Assembly: GCF_001547755.1 (NCBI RefSeq)
Contig: NZ_AP013042.1
Location: 1,302,001 to 1,366,000, forward strand
Length of the DNA stretch: 64,000 nt
Direction of reading: 5' to 3'
Source: an endosymbiont of Bathymodiolus septemdierum str. Myojin knoll
Lineage (GTDB): Bacteria; Pseudomonadota; Gammaproteobacteria; PS1; Pseudothioglobaceae
Translations under genes and position numbers: made by a program
Notes under the pieces: model-generated
Seen by the model: only the letters and a program-made list of their open reading frames with translations
What the model was told of the DNA's origin: nothing
Database searches by the model: none
Part shown: positions 1 to 8,714 of the stretch, piece after piece
How the letters are laid out: each line of letters begins with the position of its first letter
Numbering within the stretch: the first letter of the stretch is position 1

Positions 1-239
1 GATTCTATTGTCGCATTGGCTAATGTTGAAAAATGTTGCCTTGTTTTTGGGTCGATATTATCAGCAAATACTGTCATTAGTTGCAAACTTCTATTGGCAC
101 TATCTTTACTAGAAAAAACAGACTGTAAACTGAATGACACAATAAGCACAAATACAATTGGCATAAAAAATAAAACCAATAAAGCATGATAATCCCTTAG
201 TATAAGGCGAAATTCTTTAATGAGTAAAGTGCTAAGCAT
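1..239 (-). CDS. ABC-2 type transporter permease, N-terminal part (cut by window edge)
   Basis: The reading frame starts with ATG at 239 and runs off the left end, giving about 79 residues. It begins MLSTLLIKEFRLILRDYHAL and continues into a strongly hydrophobic segment (about residues 19-37), which is the usual cytoplasmic elbow plus first membrane helix of ABC-2 permeases. The start overlaps the last codons of the upstream ATPase gene by 8 bases, so the two are translationally coupled and should form one exporter. The substrate is not visible. The neighbouring DarA/DarB/BtrH-like genes suggest a lipid or resorcinol product. Confidence 0.75.
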   Translation of the reverse strand, partial: MLSTLLIKEFRLILRDYHALLVLFFMPIVFVLIVSFSLQSVFSSKDSANRSLQLMTVFADNIDPKTRQHFSTLANATIE

Positions 240-1149
240 GGTTTATTTTTTGTAAAAATAAAGATTCCATACTACTTGGTCTGATGCTGAATTGTTTTAA
301 ATTAGCTTGCTGGCGTTCAAAATAACGATGAAACTCTTGGGTTATTTCGATAATATTGATTTGTGCAGGGAGTTGCCCAACAATATGACATTCTTCTAAT
401 TTTAGTTCGTACTGTTTAACAAAGTCAGATATGCCTTGTGGCCAAGGGTACATTGTTTCTGCTTCAAAAGTGTAACCATTATTTTTCTTTAATGTAGATA
501 AATCGCCCTGGTGTAGAACCTCGCCCTGATTAATAATGATAACCTGGTCACATAAGATATCAATTTCAGCCATTTGATGGGAGGTATAAACAATACTAAC
601 ACCTGTTTTTTTTAAGCGTTGAATTGCCGTTAAAATGAAATTACGAGAAACAGGGTCGATACCTATAGTTGGCTCGTCTAAAAATAATAAGCTAGGCTTA
701 TTAACAATACCGATAGCTAAGTTAAGTCGCCTTTTAAAGCCACCCGACAATGTTTGAGAGACTTTATCTTGATGATTTTTCAATTGACAAAAATCTAACG
801 CTTCGTCAACCCTAGTTTTAAAAGCACCCAGCTCTTTTCTAAGCTTGGCAAAAAATAACAAATTTTCTTTCACGCTAAGCGTTGGATAAAAGGCATACTC
901 TTGTGGCACAAGTGCGATTTTATTGAGTATTTGACGACGCTGATACTGGTAATCTTTGCCAAAAATATCAAGTGTCCCTGCTTGTGCTTTAAGCTGCCCA
1001 GTTAGCAACGCAATAAGGGTGCTTTTTCCTGCACCATTAACACCTAACAGCCCGGTAATACCTGGCTGAATAGATAAGCTTAGTTTCTTGATTGCCCAAT
1101 TATCTTTTTGATAAGCATAACTAAGTTGCTTGGTTTCTATAAGGGTCAT
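232..1149 (-). CDS. ABC transporter ATP-binding protein
   Basis: A 305-residue ATPase of an ABC-2 type exporter, acting at the inner face of the cytoplasmic membrane. Walker A is at residues 36-44 (GVNGAGKST), the Q-loop glutamine near 83, the signature LSGG at 134-137, and Walker B with the catalytic glutamate at 154-159 (LLFLDE). The C-terminal 80 residues after the H-loop are typical of the CcmA/NatA-like subfamily. It overlaps the permease gene at its 3' end and lies 30 bases after the small gene at 1180-1587, in one minus-strand operon with the ketosynthase. The ATPase call is sure; the transported compound is inferred only from the neighbours. Confidence 0.9.
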   Translation of the reverse strand: MTLIETKQLSYAYQKDNWAIKKLSLSIQPGITGLLGVNGAGKSTLIALLTGQLKAQAGTLDIFGKDYQYQRRQILNKIALVPQEYAFYPTLSVKENLLFFAKLRKELGAFKTRVDEALDFCQLKNHQDKVSQTLSGGFKRRLNLAIGIVNKPSLLFLDEPTIGIDPVSRNFILTAIQRLKKTGVSIVYTSHQMAEIDILCDQVIIINQGEVLHQGDLSTLKKNNGYTFEAETMYPWPQGISDFVKQYELKLEECHIVGQLPAQINIIEITQEFHRYFERQQANLKQFSIRPSSMESLFLQKINHA

Positions 1150-1179
1150 AAATCATTGACATATAAATTATTCAAAATC

Positions 1180-1587
1180 CTAGTCAGGTAAATCGCTGAT
1201 ATTTTGTAATGTATTGACATCAATGTCTAAAGCTACTGCGTATTTTCTCAGTATTTTTAAGGGCAATCTTTTAAAAATATTTGGCTTAAAATGGCGTTTA
1301 ACCTGCCATTTAAATTGCCCAGTTGCTTGTGCTAGCATAGTCACATCTAAGCGTTGATGATGCATATGATATGCCAATATTGAAATTTTACTTAATTTTA
1401 CTTGTTCTAACGCTATTTTTGTATTGTACTCAATTTCTTTAATTGCCTCTTTAAGAGCATTAATCTCAGCATCACAACCTGTACCTGTGGTACTTTTTAT
1501 TTGACCTTGCTTGTTAATCGTATAAATAATTTTTTGATTATTTTCATAAATATCGTCAATTTTATTTGAAATTTTATTATTGCTCAT
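1180..1587 (-). CDS. Hypothetical protein, 135 aa
   Basis: Not recognised. The product is basic and soluble, with no signal peptide or membrane segment. Residues 35-70 are rich in E, K, I and L and may form a coiled coil. Residues 75-130 (MLAQATGQFKWQVKRHFKP, then LRKYAVALDIDVNTL) have the rhythm of a helix-turn-helix followed by a helix bundle, so a small DNA-binding protein is possible. The gene sits between the ABC ATPase and the DarB-like ketosynthase with short gaps (30 and 9 bases), so it is probably co-transcribed with the cluster. Confidence 0.6.
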   Translation of the reverse strand: MSNNKISNKIDDIYENNQKIIYTINKQGQIKSTTGTGCDAEINALKEAIKEIEYNTKIALEQVKLSKISILAYHMHHQRLDVTMLAQATGQFKWQVKRHFKPNIFKRLPLKILRKYAVALDIDVNTLQNISDLPD

Positions 1588-1596
1588 AAAAAATTA

Positions 1597-2730
1597 TCAT
1601 ACCACTGTTAGCAGCATAAATCCACTGGAAAAGCGCCCACTTTCAGGCACAAAACACAATATTTTATTCCCTGGTTTTAAAGATTTGGTTTTAATAAACT
1701 CATCCAACATAATAAAAATAGAAGCGGCACCTGTGTTACCTTTAGTGGCTAAATTGGTAAACCACTTTTCCATTGGAATCGCAAAATTTTTTGCCTCTAA
1801 GGCTTGTTTAATTTTCGGCATAAAATACATAGACGAAGCATGTGGTAAAAAATAATCAATATCGCTGGCTTGGATACCTGTGCAGGCAATAATTTTATCA
1901 ATAGTTTGATTGATAGCAAATTCAATAATACTATAATTGAGTAATTTTACATCTTGTTTCAAAGTAAATGCATTGGGTTGGTAATGCATCCAGCCTAATA
2001 AGCCTCCATTTTCTATTTTTTTAGCACCTAGATACATACAGGTATCAATCTCATTGGCATAAGAATAAGTTTTAATCCATTCAATTCGTAAATTGAGCTG
2101 CCCTGCCCTAGGTTGAGTTTCAAGACACAATGCGCCGGCACCATCAGAAAGCATCCAACGCAAGAAATCTTCATTAAACCCTAACTCTGGATGTTTATCA
2201 AGTGTTTCAGCATCAATGGCTGAATGGTTGGAAAAATTATGAGCATGTAGCAACGGTGAAACCACTTCAGACCCAGTAATAACCGCCATTTGACTGTCGT
2301 CATTTTTAAGGGCTAAAAACCCGTATTTCAACGCCATTAATCCACTAATGCAAATACCTGATAAAGACGCTACTTCGCAAGGGGGTGAGCCTAATTCACC
2401 GTGTACCATCACCGCATGCCCAGGTGCAAGCTGGTCAGCAATAGTAGTTCCTGTGCAAATTAAATCAATGTGATTTAACGCATCTGCTGTATTAAACAAT
2501 TGCTTAATAGCTTTGGCACTAAGCTGTGCATTGGTATGAGAAGGTTTTCCTGACTTGCTATTAAGCACATAATGGCGTAACTTAATACCGTTATTTCTCA
2601 AAACAATACGCTTTGTTTTTGAGGCTTTGTTATTAATTAATCCTAATACCTTTTCTATTTGACTATTGTCAACTGGAGCATTAGGCAGAACACAAGCACT
2701 TGAGGTGATAAAAACAGAATGGCTTAACAT
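1597..2730 (-). CDS. Beta-ketoacyl-ACP synthase III-like enzyme (StlD/DarB family)
   Basis: A 377-residue thiolase-fold ketosynthase with a FabH-type Cys-His-Asn triad: Cys127 in SGICISG, His297 in LPHASS, and Asn332 in GNTGAAS. It is longer than FabH (about 320 aa) and matches the StlD/DarB type, which joins two beta-ketoacyl units into a cyclohexanedione, the precursor of dialkylresorcinols. The start overlaps the stop of the DarA-like gene by 7 bases, which supports the assignment because DarA and DarB act in sequence. No acyl carrier protein gene is visible nearby, so acyl donors would have to come from ordinary fatty acid synthesis. An unrelated FabH paralogue remains the alternative. 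Confidence 0.8.
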   Translation of the reverse strand: MLSHSVFITSSACVLPNAPVDNSQIEKVLGLINNKASKTKRIVLRNNGIKLRHYVLNSKSGKPSHTNAQLSAKAIKQLFNTADALNHIDLICTGTTIADQLAPGHAVMVHGELGSPPCEVASLSGICISGLMALKYGFLALKNDDSQMAVITGSEVVSPLLHAHNFSNHSAIDAETLDKHPELGFNEDFLRWMLSDGAGALCLETQPRAGQLNLRIEWIKTYSYANEIDTCMYLGAKKIENGGLLGWMHYQPNAFTLKQDVKLLNYSIIEFAINQTIDKIIACTGIQASDIDYFLPHASSMYFMPKIKQALEAKNFAIPMEKWFTNLATKGNTGAASIFIMLDEFIKTKSLKPGNKILCFVPESGRFSSGFMLLTVV

Positions 2731-3662
2731 AAAAACTCCGAAATCCTGCTATCATCGGCACCAGAAGGTAGTTCAAATTTCGCCTCTAACGCTTTAATTT
2801 TTTTCCTAAAGAAGGGTTTTAATATTGCCCTTAATAATAAACTGATAGGCACAACACTGATAATCATCAGTATTAAAAATAACAAATACAGCAATAATAT
2901 TGGTTTTCTAATCCAGGAACCACGAGCACCAAGCGAGCGCAAAAGTTTACCCCAAATGTGAAAACTTCTGCTACCAATTTTTTCAGATTGCAACAAACCT
3001 GCATGGACTTTGACGGCACTCAAACCTTTTAAAATATTACTATTTAATTGATGAGTATTGAGTGCATAGGAAATTGCTTTGCCAAAGCGCGCAGATGCCT
3101 CAATCTCTTTTTCACTAATACCTGCTTTAGGAAAACGCCAAAAGCCATTTTTTTTGCCTGTTAGTAGCCATCTTGGTGTTGTGATAAAACTCACTAAACT
3201 TGAACCTTGGTCAGTTAAAACCGCGTTACCGATTAAATTTGCATCTAAATCGTTAAGCATTTGTAATATTTTTTGTTGTGCTTGCACCCACATATTTCTA
3301 CAAGCAATCACAGTAATAACTGGTGTATTTTTCAAAACAACTTGTGCTTGTTTAGATTTTAAAAAAGCCGTTGTTGGTAATGATGGTGCTAAAAACCAGG
3401 GCTGATAACCCAAAATAACCAAATCATAATTACTTTCTAGGTTTAGTGCTTTATTTTTTGGAGCATCTAAATATATACATTCAGGAAAAGTATCAAAGAA
3501 ATTAAAAAAAGACCAAGGGAAGTCATACGCCTTAATAGGCTCTAGTGCTTTAAAGGTTACTTCAATGTTGTTTTGATGGGTTAATGGTAATTTAATTGCT
3601 TTCAAAACCTTATGCAATTGCCCTGTTTGACTATAACCAATAATAAGTACTTTTTTTACCAT
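2724..3662 (-). CDS. DarA-like dialkylresorcinol condensing/aromatising enzyme
   Basis: About 312 residues. The N-terminus MVKKVLIIGYSQTGQ is a flavodoxin-like phosphate-binding start, as in the DarA family, whose members turn the DarB product into a dialkylresorcinol. A hydrophobic segment near the C-terminus (PILLLYLLFLILMIISVVP) suggests membrane association with lipid substrates. I chose ATG 3662 rather than the in-frame codon at 3746 because the longer form would overlap the divergent gene at 3711 and adds 28 residues before the conserved start. Translationally coupled to the ketosynthase. The family call rests on motif and context; no alignment could be made. Confidence 0.7.
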   Translation of the reverse strand: MVKKVLIIGYSQTGQLHKVLKAIKLPLTHQNNIEVTFKALEPIKAYDFPWSFFNFFDTFPECIYLDAPKNKALNLESNYDLVILGYQPWFLAPSLPTTAFLKSKQAQVVLKNTPVITVIACRNMWVQAQQKILQMLNDLDANLIGNAVLTDQGSSLVSFITTPRWLLTGKKNGFWRFPKAGISEKEIEASARFGKAISYALNTHQLNSNILKGLSAVKVHAGLLQSEKIGSRSFHIWGKLLRSLGARGSWIRKPILLLYLLFLILMIISVVPISLLLRAILKPFFRKKIKALEAKFELPSGADDSRISEFLC

Positions 3663-3710
3663 TAAAACAAAGTTGACTGTTAAAATTAGCCATTTTAATA
3701 TACTTTCATT

Positions 3711-4718
3711 ATGGAAACTCACTTTAAACACCAGCAGTCTGCTCATTGCGAAACAGGTGTGGCTTCTACTTTATTGCGCCATCATGGTTTAAGACTATCG
3801 GAGCCTATGGTGTTTGGTATTGCTAGTGGTTTGACCTACGCTTGCTTGCCCTTTGTTAAGATTAACGGTTTGCCATTAATGGCGTATCGCATGCCACCGC
3901 GTTTAATTATTAAACTGTTGTCATGGCGTATCAAAGGACTGAGCGTTACTTTTAAAACTTTCAAAAAACAGGCTGATGGCACTTTATTTTTAAATAAAAA
4001 ATTAAATGAAAATCAAGTGGTTGGGCTCCAAACTTCGGTTTACTTTTTACCTTACTTTCCTAAGGAAATGCGTTTTCATTTTAATGCGCACAACCTAATT
4101 GTGTATGCAAAATCAAATAACAATAAAGATGTGTATTATCATGTTAGCGACCCTGTTTTTGCCAAAACACAGCGCATTGAAGCATCAAACTTGTTAAAAG
4201 CACGCTTTGCTAAGGGTGCGCTAGCGCCAAAAGGTAGGCTATATTACTTAACTTCAGTGCCAAACTCAATTGACTTTAAAGTGGTTATCACAAAAGCCAT
4301 TCGCTTTACAGGTAAAATAAACCTTAGCAAACTTATTCCTATTGCTGGTATAAGTGGTATGAAAAAAGTAGCTAATAAAATTGAATCTTTACAACACAAA
4401 TCACCTAGATATCAACAATTATTTTTAGGTAATATTGTTAGAATGCAAGAAGAAATTGGCACAGGAGGGGCGGGTTTTCGATATATGTACGCTGCTTTTT
4501 TACAAGAATCTGCAGAGTTAATCAATAAGCCAGAACTCGAAGACTGGGCACAACAATTTATGGTAGTGGGCGACGAATGGAGAGAATTTGCTAGGCTATG
4601 TGCACAAATCAATAAAAATCGAGGGGATGCAACCCTGAAACAAGTAGCAAATACCTTGAGGGAGGTGGCTAAAAAGGAAGAAGCGTTGTATAACAAAATG
4701 GCAAGTTTTAAATTGTAG
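3711..4718 (+). CDS. BtrH N-terminal domain protein (acyltransferase-like)
   Basis: A 335-residue protein resembling the BtrH_N plus DUF4872 arrangement. The N-terminus carries HCETGVAS around Cys13, the conserved Cys region of the BtrH cysteine-acyltransferase fold (BtrH moves an acyl group from ACP in butirosin synthesis). The C-terminal 80 residues are helical and acidic (QQFMVVGDEWREFARL). It is divergent from the darA-like gene with 48 bases between starts, so the two share a promoter region. BtrH-like genes accompany darA/darB and ABC exporters in flexirubin or dialkylresorcinol loci, so a role in acylating or loading the lipid product is a reasonable inference. Confidence 0.7.
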   Translation: METHFKHQQSAHCETGVASTLLRHHGLRLSEPMVFGIASGLTYACLPFVKINGLPLMAYRMPPRLIIKLLSWRIKGLSVTFKTFKKQADGTLFLNKKLNENQVVGLQTSVYFLPYFPKEMRFHFNAHNLIVYAKSNNNKDVYYHVSDPVFAKTQRIEASNLLKARFAKGALAPKGRLYYLTSVPNSIDFKVVITKAIRFTGKINLSKLIPIAGISGMKKVANKIESLQHKSPRYQQLFLGNIVRMQEEIGTGGAGFRYMYAAFLQESAELINKPELEDWAQQFMVVGDEWREFARLCAQINKNRGDATLKQVANTLREVAKKEEALYNKMASFKL

Positions 4719-4730
4719 CGCCCTAAAATA

Positions 4731-5954
4731 ATGACAAATCAACACAGACAAAAAAAGTTATTAAGCCAATTAAAAGACGGTGCGTTGGTGATTATTGCCA
4801 CAAATCCTGAGCAAACTCGAAATGGAGATGTGCATTATCCGTTTCGTCCGCATAGCGATTTTTGGTATTTAACGGGATTTACTGAGCCAGAATCGGTGGC
4901 AGTTTTTTCAAGGGAAGGTTATACAATTTTCTTGCGTGAAAAAGACCAAAAACGCCAGATTTGGGATGGGGAGCGATTGGGTGTTAAATCGGCATTAGAG
5001 GTTTTAAAGGCTGATTACGCTTATTCGATTGATGCGTTAAAAACACAATTACCGCAATTAATCAAAAATGCAACGACGGTATATTATGATTTTAAACCGT
5101 GTAAGTTGGATGATGATATTATGGAATGCTTGGCAACAACGCAAACACAATCATTGGGCGAATATTTACATGAAATGCGCCTTATTAAAGATGACAATGA
5201 AATTGCACTTATGCAAAAAGCGGCGGATATCTCGGTGGAGACGCATCAACTGGCAATGCAAGAGACGGCTCCGAAATTATTTGAATACGAGATTGCGAGT
5301 ATTTTTGATGGGAATTTTAGGAAATATAACGCCGAACACGCCTACACACCGATTGTAGCGGGGGGTAAAAACGCCTGTGTGTTGCATTATATTCAGAATA
5401 ATAAGGTGCTGAATGAGGGTGAGTTACTGTTAATTGACGCAGGCTGCGAGGTGGAAGGGTATGCGTCAGATATTACACGAACTTTCCCAATTAACGGGAT
5501 ATTTAGCGGGGCGCAACAACAAATTTATCAACTTGTGTTGGACGCACAATTGGCAGCAATTGCAGCGATTAAGCCAGGTGTGGCAATTACCACACCGCAT
5601 AACATTGCAACGGAAATTATCCAGCAAGGCTTGATTGATTTAGGGATTTTGACGAAAAATGGCGATGTGAAGCAGTTTTATATGCACGGCACGGGGCATT
5701 GGCTGGGGATGGATGTGCACGATGTAGGGTGCTATCAACAAGGGAAACAGGACCGAGAATACGAAATTGGAATGGTAACAACGGTAGAACCAGGCATTTA
5801 CATCCGTAAGAGTGATAAAATTAACCCAATTTATTGGGATATTGGCGTTCGGATTGAGGACAATATATTAGTTATCAAGGGTGGAAATCGTGTACTGACG
5901 CAGGCGTTGGAAAAAGAAATTGACGATATAGAAAAAATAATGGAAACACAATGA
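4731..5954 (+). CDS. pepP: Xaa-Pro aminopeptidase
   Basis: A 407-residue cytosolic M24 metallopeptidase that removes N-terminal residues preceding proline. The pita-bread fold's dinuclear metal ligands are visible: two Asp in LLIDAGCEVEGYASDITRTF, the His in GTGHWLGMDVHDVG, and Glu in VEPGIYI and GVRIEDN. The N-terminal aminopeptidase-P domain contains the typical RPHSDFWYLTGF. Slightly shorter than E. coli PepP (441 aa). It starts 12 bases after the BtrH-like stop and overlaps trpD by 4 bases, heading a housekeeping run pepP-trpD-orn-ispE. Confidence 0.93.
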   Translation: MTNQHRQKKLLSQLKDGALVIIATNPEQTRNGDVHYPFRPHSDFWYLTGFTEPESVAVFSREGYTIFLREKDQKRQIWDGERLGVKSALEVLKADYAYSIDALKTQLPQLIKNATTVYYDFKPCKLDDDIMECLATTQTQSLGEYLHEMRLIKDDNEIALMQKAADISVETHQLAMQETAPKLFEYEIASIFDGNFRKYNAEHAYTPIVAGGKNACVLHYIQNNKVLNEGELLLIDAGCEVEGYASDITRTFPINGIFSGAQQQIYQLVLDAQLAAIAAIKPGVAITTPHNIATEIIQQGLIDLGILTKNGDVKQFYMHGTGHWLGMDVHDVGCYQQGKQDREYEIGMVTTVEPGIYIRKSDKINPIYWDIGVRIEDNILVIKGGNRVLTQALEKEIDDIEKIMETQ

Positions 5955-6970
5955 ACATACAAGAAGCGATAAAAGCAGTTATTGCAAAACAGGATTTAAC
6001 GCAGGAACAAATGCACTCGGTGATGAGTGATATTATGACTGGCAAGACCGAGGATGCACAAATCGGCGGTTTTTTGGTTGGCTTGTCAATGAAAGGCGAA
6101 ACTGTTGCGGAGATTACGGCAGCAGCAAAAGTAATGCGTTCACTAGCGACGCAGGTCAATCTAAAAAACCCAAAACACCTAGTGGACACTTGTGGCACAG
6201 GAGGTGATGGCTTAGGTTTGTTCAACATCTCAACCGCTTGTGCATTTGTCGTTGCTGCTGCTGGGGCACAGGTTGCCAAGCACGGTAATCGCAGTATTTC
6301 TTCTAAATCTGGCAGTGCTGATGTATTGGAAGCGGCAGGCGTTAATTTAGATATGACGCCTGAAGAAATTAGCAAATCGGTGGAAAAAATTGGCGTTGGT
6401 TTTATGTTCGCACCAGCGCATCACTCGGCAATGAAACACGCTATTGGCGCGCGTAAATCCTTAGCAGTTCGCACTATTTTTAATGTCTTGGGTCCACTCA
6501 CAAACCCTGCCAAAGCACCACATCAAGTAATGGGTGTGTATGATAAAAATTTAGTTGAGCCGATTGCAAATGTATTGAAAAGTCTTGGCTCTAAACAAGT
6601 GATGGTCGTACATTCGAAGGATGGGTTGGATGAAATTTCAATCGCTGACGACACTTTTGTGGCAGAATTAAAAGACGGGAAAGTCACAACTTATACCATT
6701 AATCCTACCGATTTTGGCTTACCATTGGGCGATTTAAATGACATCAAGGCAGAAGATGCAGAAAGTTCATTGTTGTTAATTCAAAATGCCTTGGATGGCA
6801 CCGATGGTGCGGCTAAAAATATCGTTGCTTTAAACGCCGGTGCGGCAATTTATGTATCGGGCGTAGTCGATTCTTTGCAAGCAGGCGTCAATAAAGCGAT
6901 GAAAATTTTAAACAGTGGCGTTGCACATCAAAAACTTGATGACTTCGTTAAAGAAAGTACGGGGTGCTAA
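5951..6970 (+). CDS. trpD: Anthranilate phosphoribosyltransferase
   Basis: A 339-residue enzyme that transfers the phosphoribosyl group of PRPP to anthranilate in tryptophan synthesis. The glycine-rich PRPP loop DTCGTGGDGLGLFNIST, the KHGNRSISSKSGSADVLEA block and the FAPAHHSAMKH and RTIFNVLGPLTNP segments are all intact. It overlaps pepP by four bases (ATGA type) and stops directly before orn. It stands apart from other trp genes, so it is probably expressed constitutively with its neighbours rather than under a trp attenuator; none is visible. Confidence 0.95.
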   Translation: MNIQEAIKAVIAKQDLTQEQMHSVMSDIMTGKTEDAQIGGFLVGLSMKGETVAEITAAAKVMRSLATQVNLKNPKHLVDTCGTGGDGLGLFNISTACAFVVAAAGAQVAKHGNRSISSKSGSADVLEAAGVNLDMTPEEISKSVEKIGVGFMFAPAHHSAMKHAIGARKSLAVRTIFNVLGPLTNPAKAPHQVMGVYDKNLVEPIANVLKSLGSKQVMVVHSKDGLDEISIADDTFVAELKDGKVTTYTINPTDFGLPLGDLNDIKAEDAESSLLLIQNALDGTDGAAKNIVALNAGAAIYVSGVVDSLQAGVNKAMKILNSGVAHQKLDDFVKESTGC

Positions 6971-7516
6971 ATGTCAAATAAAGAAACCAACCTAATTTGG
7001 ATTGATTTGGAAATGACAGGTCTGCTGCCAGAAAGCGATGTCATTATTGAAATTGCCACGATTGTAACCGATAAAGATTTGAATATTTTGGCAGAAGGTC
7101 CTGCTTTGGCAATCCATCAAAGCGATGTGCTTTTGGATAAAATGGATGAGTGGAATACCGAGCACCACACCAATTCTGGACTGGTTAAACGCGTCAAAGA
7201 AAGCACAACTTCTACCCTACAAGCCGAAATAAAAACCATCGAATTCTTGCAACAATGGGTGGACAAAGGTGCATCACCAATGTGCGGCAACACCATCTGT
7301 CAAGACCGTCGTTTTCTGTATAACGCTATGCCAAAATTAGAAAAGTTTTTCCACTATCGTCACATCGATGTCAGCACATTAAAAGAGTTAATTAAACGCT
7401 GGAAACCTGAAGCAGCCTTAGAACGAGAAGGTGAATCCGAACACCTGGCCTTGGCGGATATTCGTGAATCCATCAGAGAACTTAAACATTATCGCAAGAC
7501 CTTTATTAATGTCTAA
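6971..7516 (+). CDS. orn: Oligoribonuclease
   Basis: A 181-residue DEDDh 3'-5' exoribonuclease that degrades 2-5 nt RNA fragments and pGpG. Exo I is WIDLEMTGL near residues 10-18, Exo II contains [16 protein letters not shown], and Exo III ends in [12 protein letters not shown] with the catalytic His and Asp. The length equals the E. coli enzyme. The start codon follows the trpD stop directly, and the end overlaps ispE by 8 bases, so it belongs to the same operon. Confidence 0.95.
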   Translation: MSNKETNLIWIDLEMTGLLPESDVIIEIATIVTDKDLNILAEGPALAIHQSDVLLDKMDEWNTEHHTNSGLVKRVKESTTSTLQAEIKTIEFLQQWVDKGASPMCGNTICQDRRFLYNAMPKLEKFFHYRHIDVSTLKELIKRWKPEAALEREGESEHLALADIRESIRELKHYRKTFINV

Positions 7517-8342
7517 AACTTGGCTTTCTCCTGCAAAAATCAACCTATTTTTGCACATTAATTCAAAACGAGAAGACGGGTATCATAACCTGCAAACTAT
7601 TTTTCAATTGCTGGATTATTATGATGAATTGACTTTTGAGATTCGTCAAGATGGTGTTATTTCTCGTATTTCTGGCAATGAAACAGTGCCAGAAGCGGAG
7701 GATTTGATTATTCGCGCTGCGAAGGCACTACAAAAATCCACAGGCACAGCATTAGGTGCGGATATTTCGGTGCTGAAAAAAATTCCTGCGGGGGGCGGAT
7801 TGGGGGGCGGCAGTTCAAACGCTGCAACAACTTTACTTGCCCTTAATCAATTATGGAATACAAAATATTCTACAAAACAACTCTCTGAAATCGGCTTATC
7901 GCTAGGGGCTGATGTGCCAATTTTCATTGCTGGACATAGTGCCTGGGCAGAAGGCGTGGGGGAGGCTTTAACGCCGATATGCTTGCCAAAACACCACTTT
8001 TTGGTAGTTTGTATTAACAAACACATCTCTACCAAAAAAATATTCTCACATAAAGCATTGACAATGACGCCTATCATAGGGAAAATACAGCCTTTCTCAG
8101 AATTAATCAATCCACACAATGATTGTCTTGAGGCTGCCATAGAGTTAGAAGATGAGATTTTAGAAGCGTTAACGCATTTGAAATTAAGTGAAAATTATCT
8201 TTATGAGCCGAGAATGACAGGCACAGGTTGCTGTGTTTTTGTGGCGTTTGAGAATGAAAAAGATGCTTTGGTGGCGTTGAGAAATGTGCCAAGGCAGTGG
8301 CTGGGGTTTGTTGCGAAAGCGATTGACACCCTGCCAAAATAA
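7509..8342 (+). CDS. ispE: 4-diphosphocytidyl-2-C-methyl-D-erythritol kinase
   Basis: A 277-residue GHMP-family kinase of the MEP isoprenoid pathway. The N-terminal [12 protein letters not shown] and the ATP loop [17 protein letters not shown] are diagnostic, as is the C-terminal MTGTGCCVF. The ATG at 7509 overlaps the orn stop by 8 bases; an upstream in-frame start would add 26 residues that belong to the orn frame and are not conserved. tRNA-Gln follows one base after the stop. Confidence 0.94.
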   Translation: MSKTWLSPAKINLFLHINSKREDGYHNLQTIFQLLDYYDELTFEIRQDGVISRISGNETVPEAEDLIIRAAKALQKSTGTALGADISVLKKIPAGGGLGGGSSNAATTLLALNQLWNTKYSTKQLSEIGLSLGADVPIFIAGHSAWAEGVGEALTPICLPKHHFLVVCINKHISTKKIFSHKALTMTPIIGKIQPFSELINPHNDCLEAAIELEDEILEALTHLKLSENYLYEPRMTGTGCCVFVAFENEKDALVALRNVPRQWLGFVAKAIDTLPK

Positions 8343-8343
8343 T

Positions 8344-8418
8344 TGGGCTGTCGCCAAGCGGTAAGGCAACGGGTTTTGATCCCGTCATGCGCAGGTTCAA
8401 ATCCTGCCAGCCCAGCCA
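8344..8418 (+). tRNA. tRNA-Gln (UUG)
   Basis: A 75-nt cloverleaf with a 7-bp acceptor stem (TGGGCTG with CAGCCCA), anticodon TTG in the loop of an ACGGG/CCCGT stem, a GGTTCAAAT T-loop and an encoded CCA end. In proteobacteria the ispE-tRNA-Gln-prs order is common, which fits ispE upstream and prs downstream here. Confidence 0.95.
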
Positions 8419-8423
8419 ATTTC

Positions 8424-8554
8424 CTTTTTTTCGTTGCGTCTTTTTACTTTCTGCGGCGTTAAATTTTAAAAATACTCAGTTATGTAGGCGAACTACATGC
8501 TTTCGTATTTTTGCAATTTGCCTTGCAGAAAGAAAAAATACTTTGCGAAAAAAT
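8424..8554 (+). repeat. Palindromic intergenic repeat, copy A1
   Basis: A long imperfect palindrome of about 130 bases directly after tRNA-Gln. Outer arms run from a T-rich stretch with TTTCTGC to the matching GCAGAAA and A-rich stretch; the apex is a perfect 6-bp stem ATGTAG/CTACAT with a 5-base loop. The stem contains several G-U pairs and I saw no A-C pairs when it is read on the plus strand, the direction of the tRNA. Related elements occupy the rRNA spacers (38490, 42149, 42452). Confidence 0.7.
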
Positions 8555-8557
8555 CTC

Positions 8558-8646
8558 TCGTTGCGTCTTTTTACTTTCTGCGGCGTTAAATTTTAAAAAT
8601 ACTCAGTTATGTAGGCGAACTACATGCTTTCGTATTTTTGCAATTT
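8558..8646 (+). repeat. Palindromic repeat, copy A2 (right arm lost)
   Basis: An exact 89-base direct repeat of positions 8431-8519, giving a period of 127 bases. It keeps the left arm and the ATGTAG/CTACAT apex, but after 8646 the sequence changes and the outer right arm is missing, so this copy can form only the inner part of the hairpin. It lies in the leader region of prs. With copy A1 it accounts for nearly all of the 296 bases between tRNA-Gln and prs. Confidence 0.8.
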
Positions 8647-8714
8647 TTTGTAAAAAAATGATTGCATAGATAGTATAATTTATACACTTTAAAAATACCC
8701 CCCCAAATATACCT

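Noticed and set aside
7431-7508. Upstream extension of ispE
   Set aside because: The extra residues are a shifted reading of the orn 3' end; ATG 7509 matches the family start.
8387-8596. A 69-codon plus-strand frame after tRNA-Gln
   Set aside because: It starts inside the tRNA and runs through the palindromic repeats; it has no coding character.
8648-8679. prs promoter with TATAAT at 8674
   Set aside because: The nearest -35-like word is 20 bases away and weak, so I did not list it as a feature.
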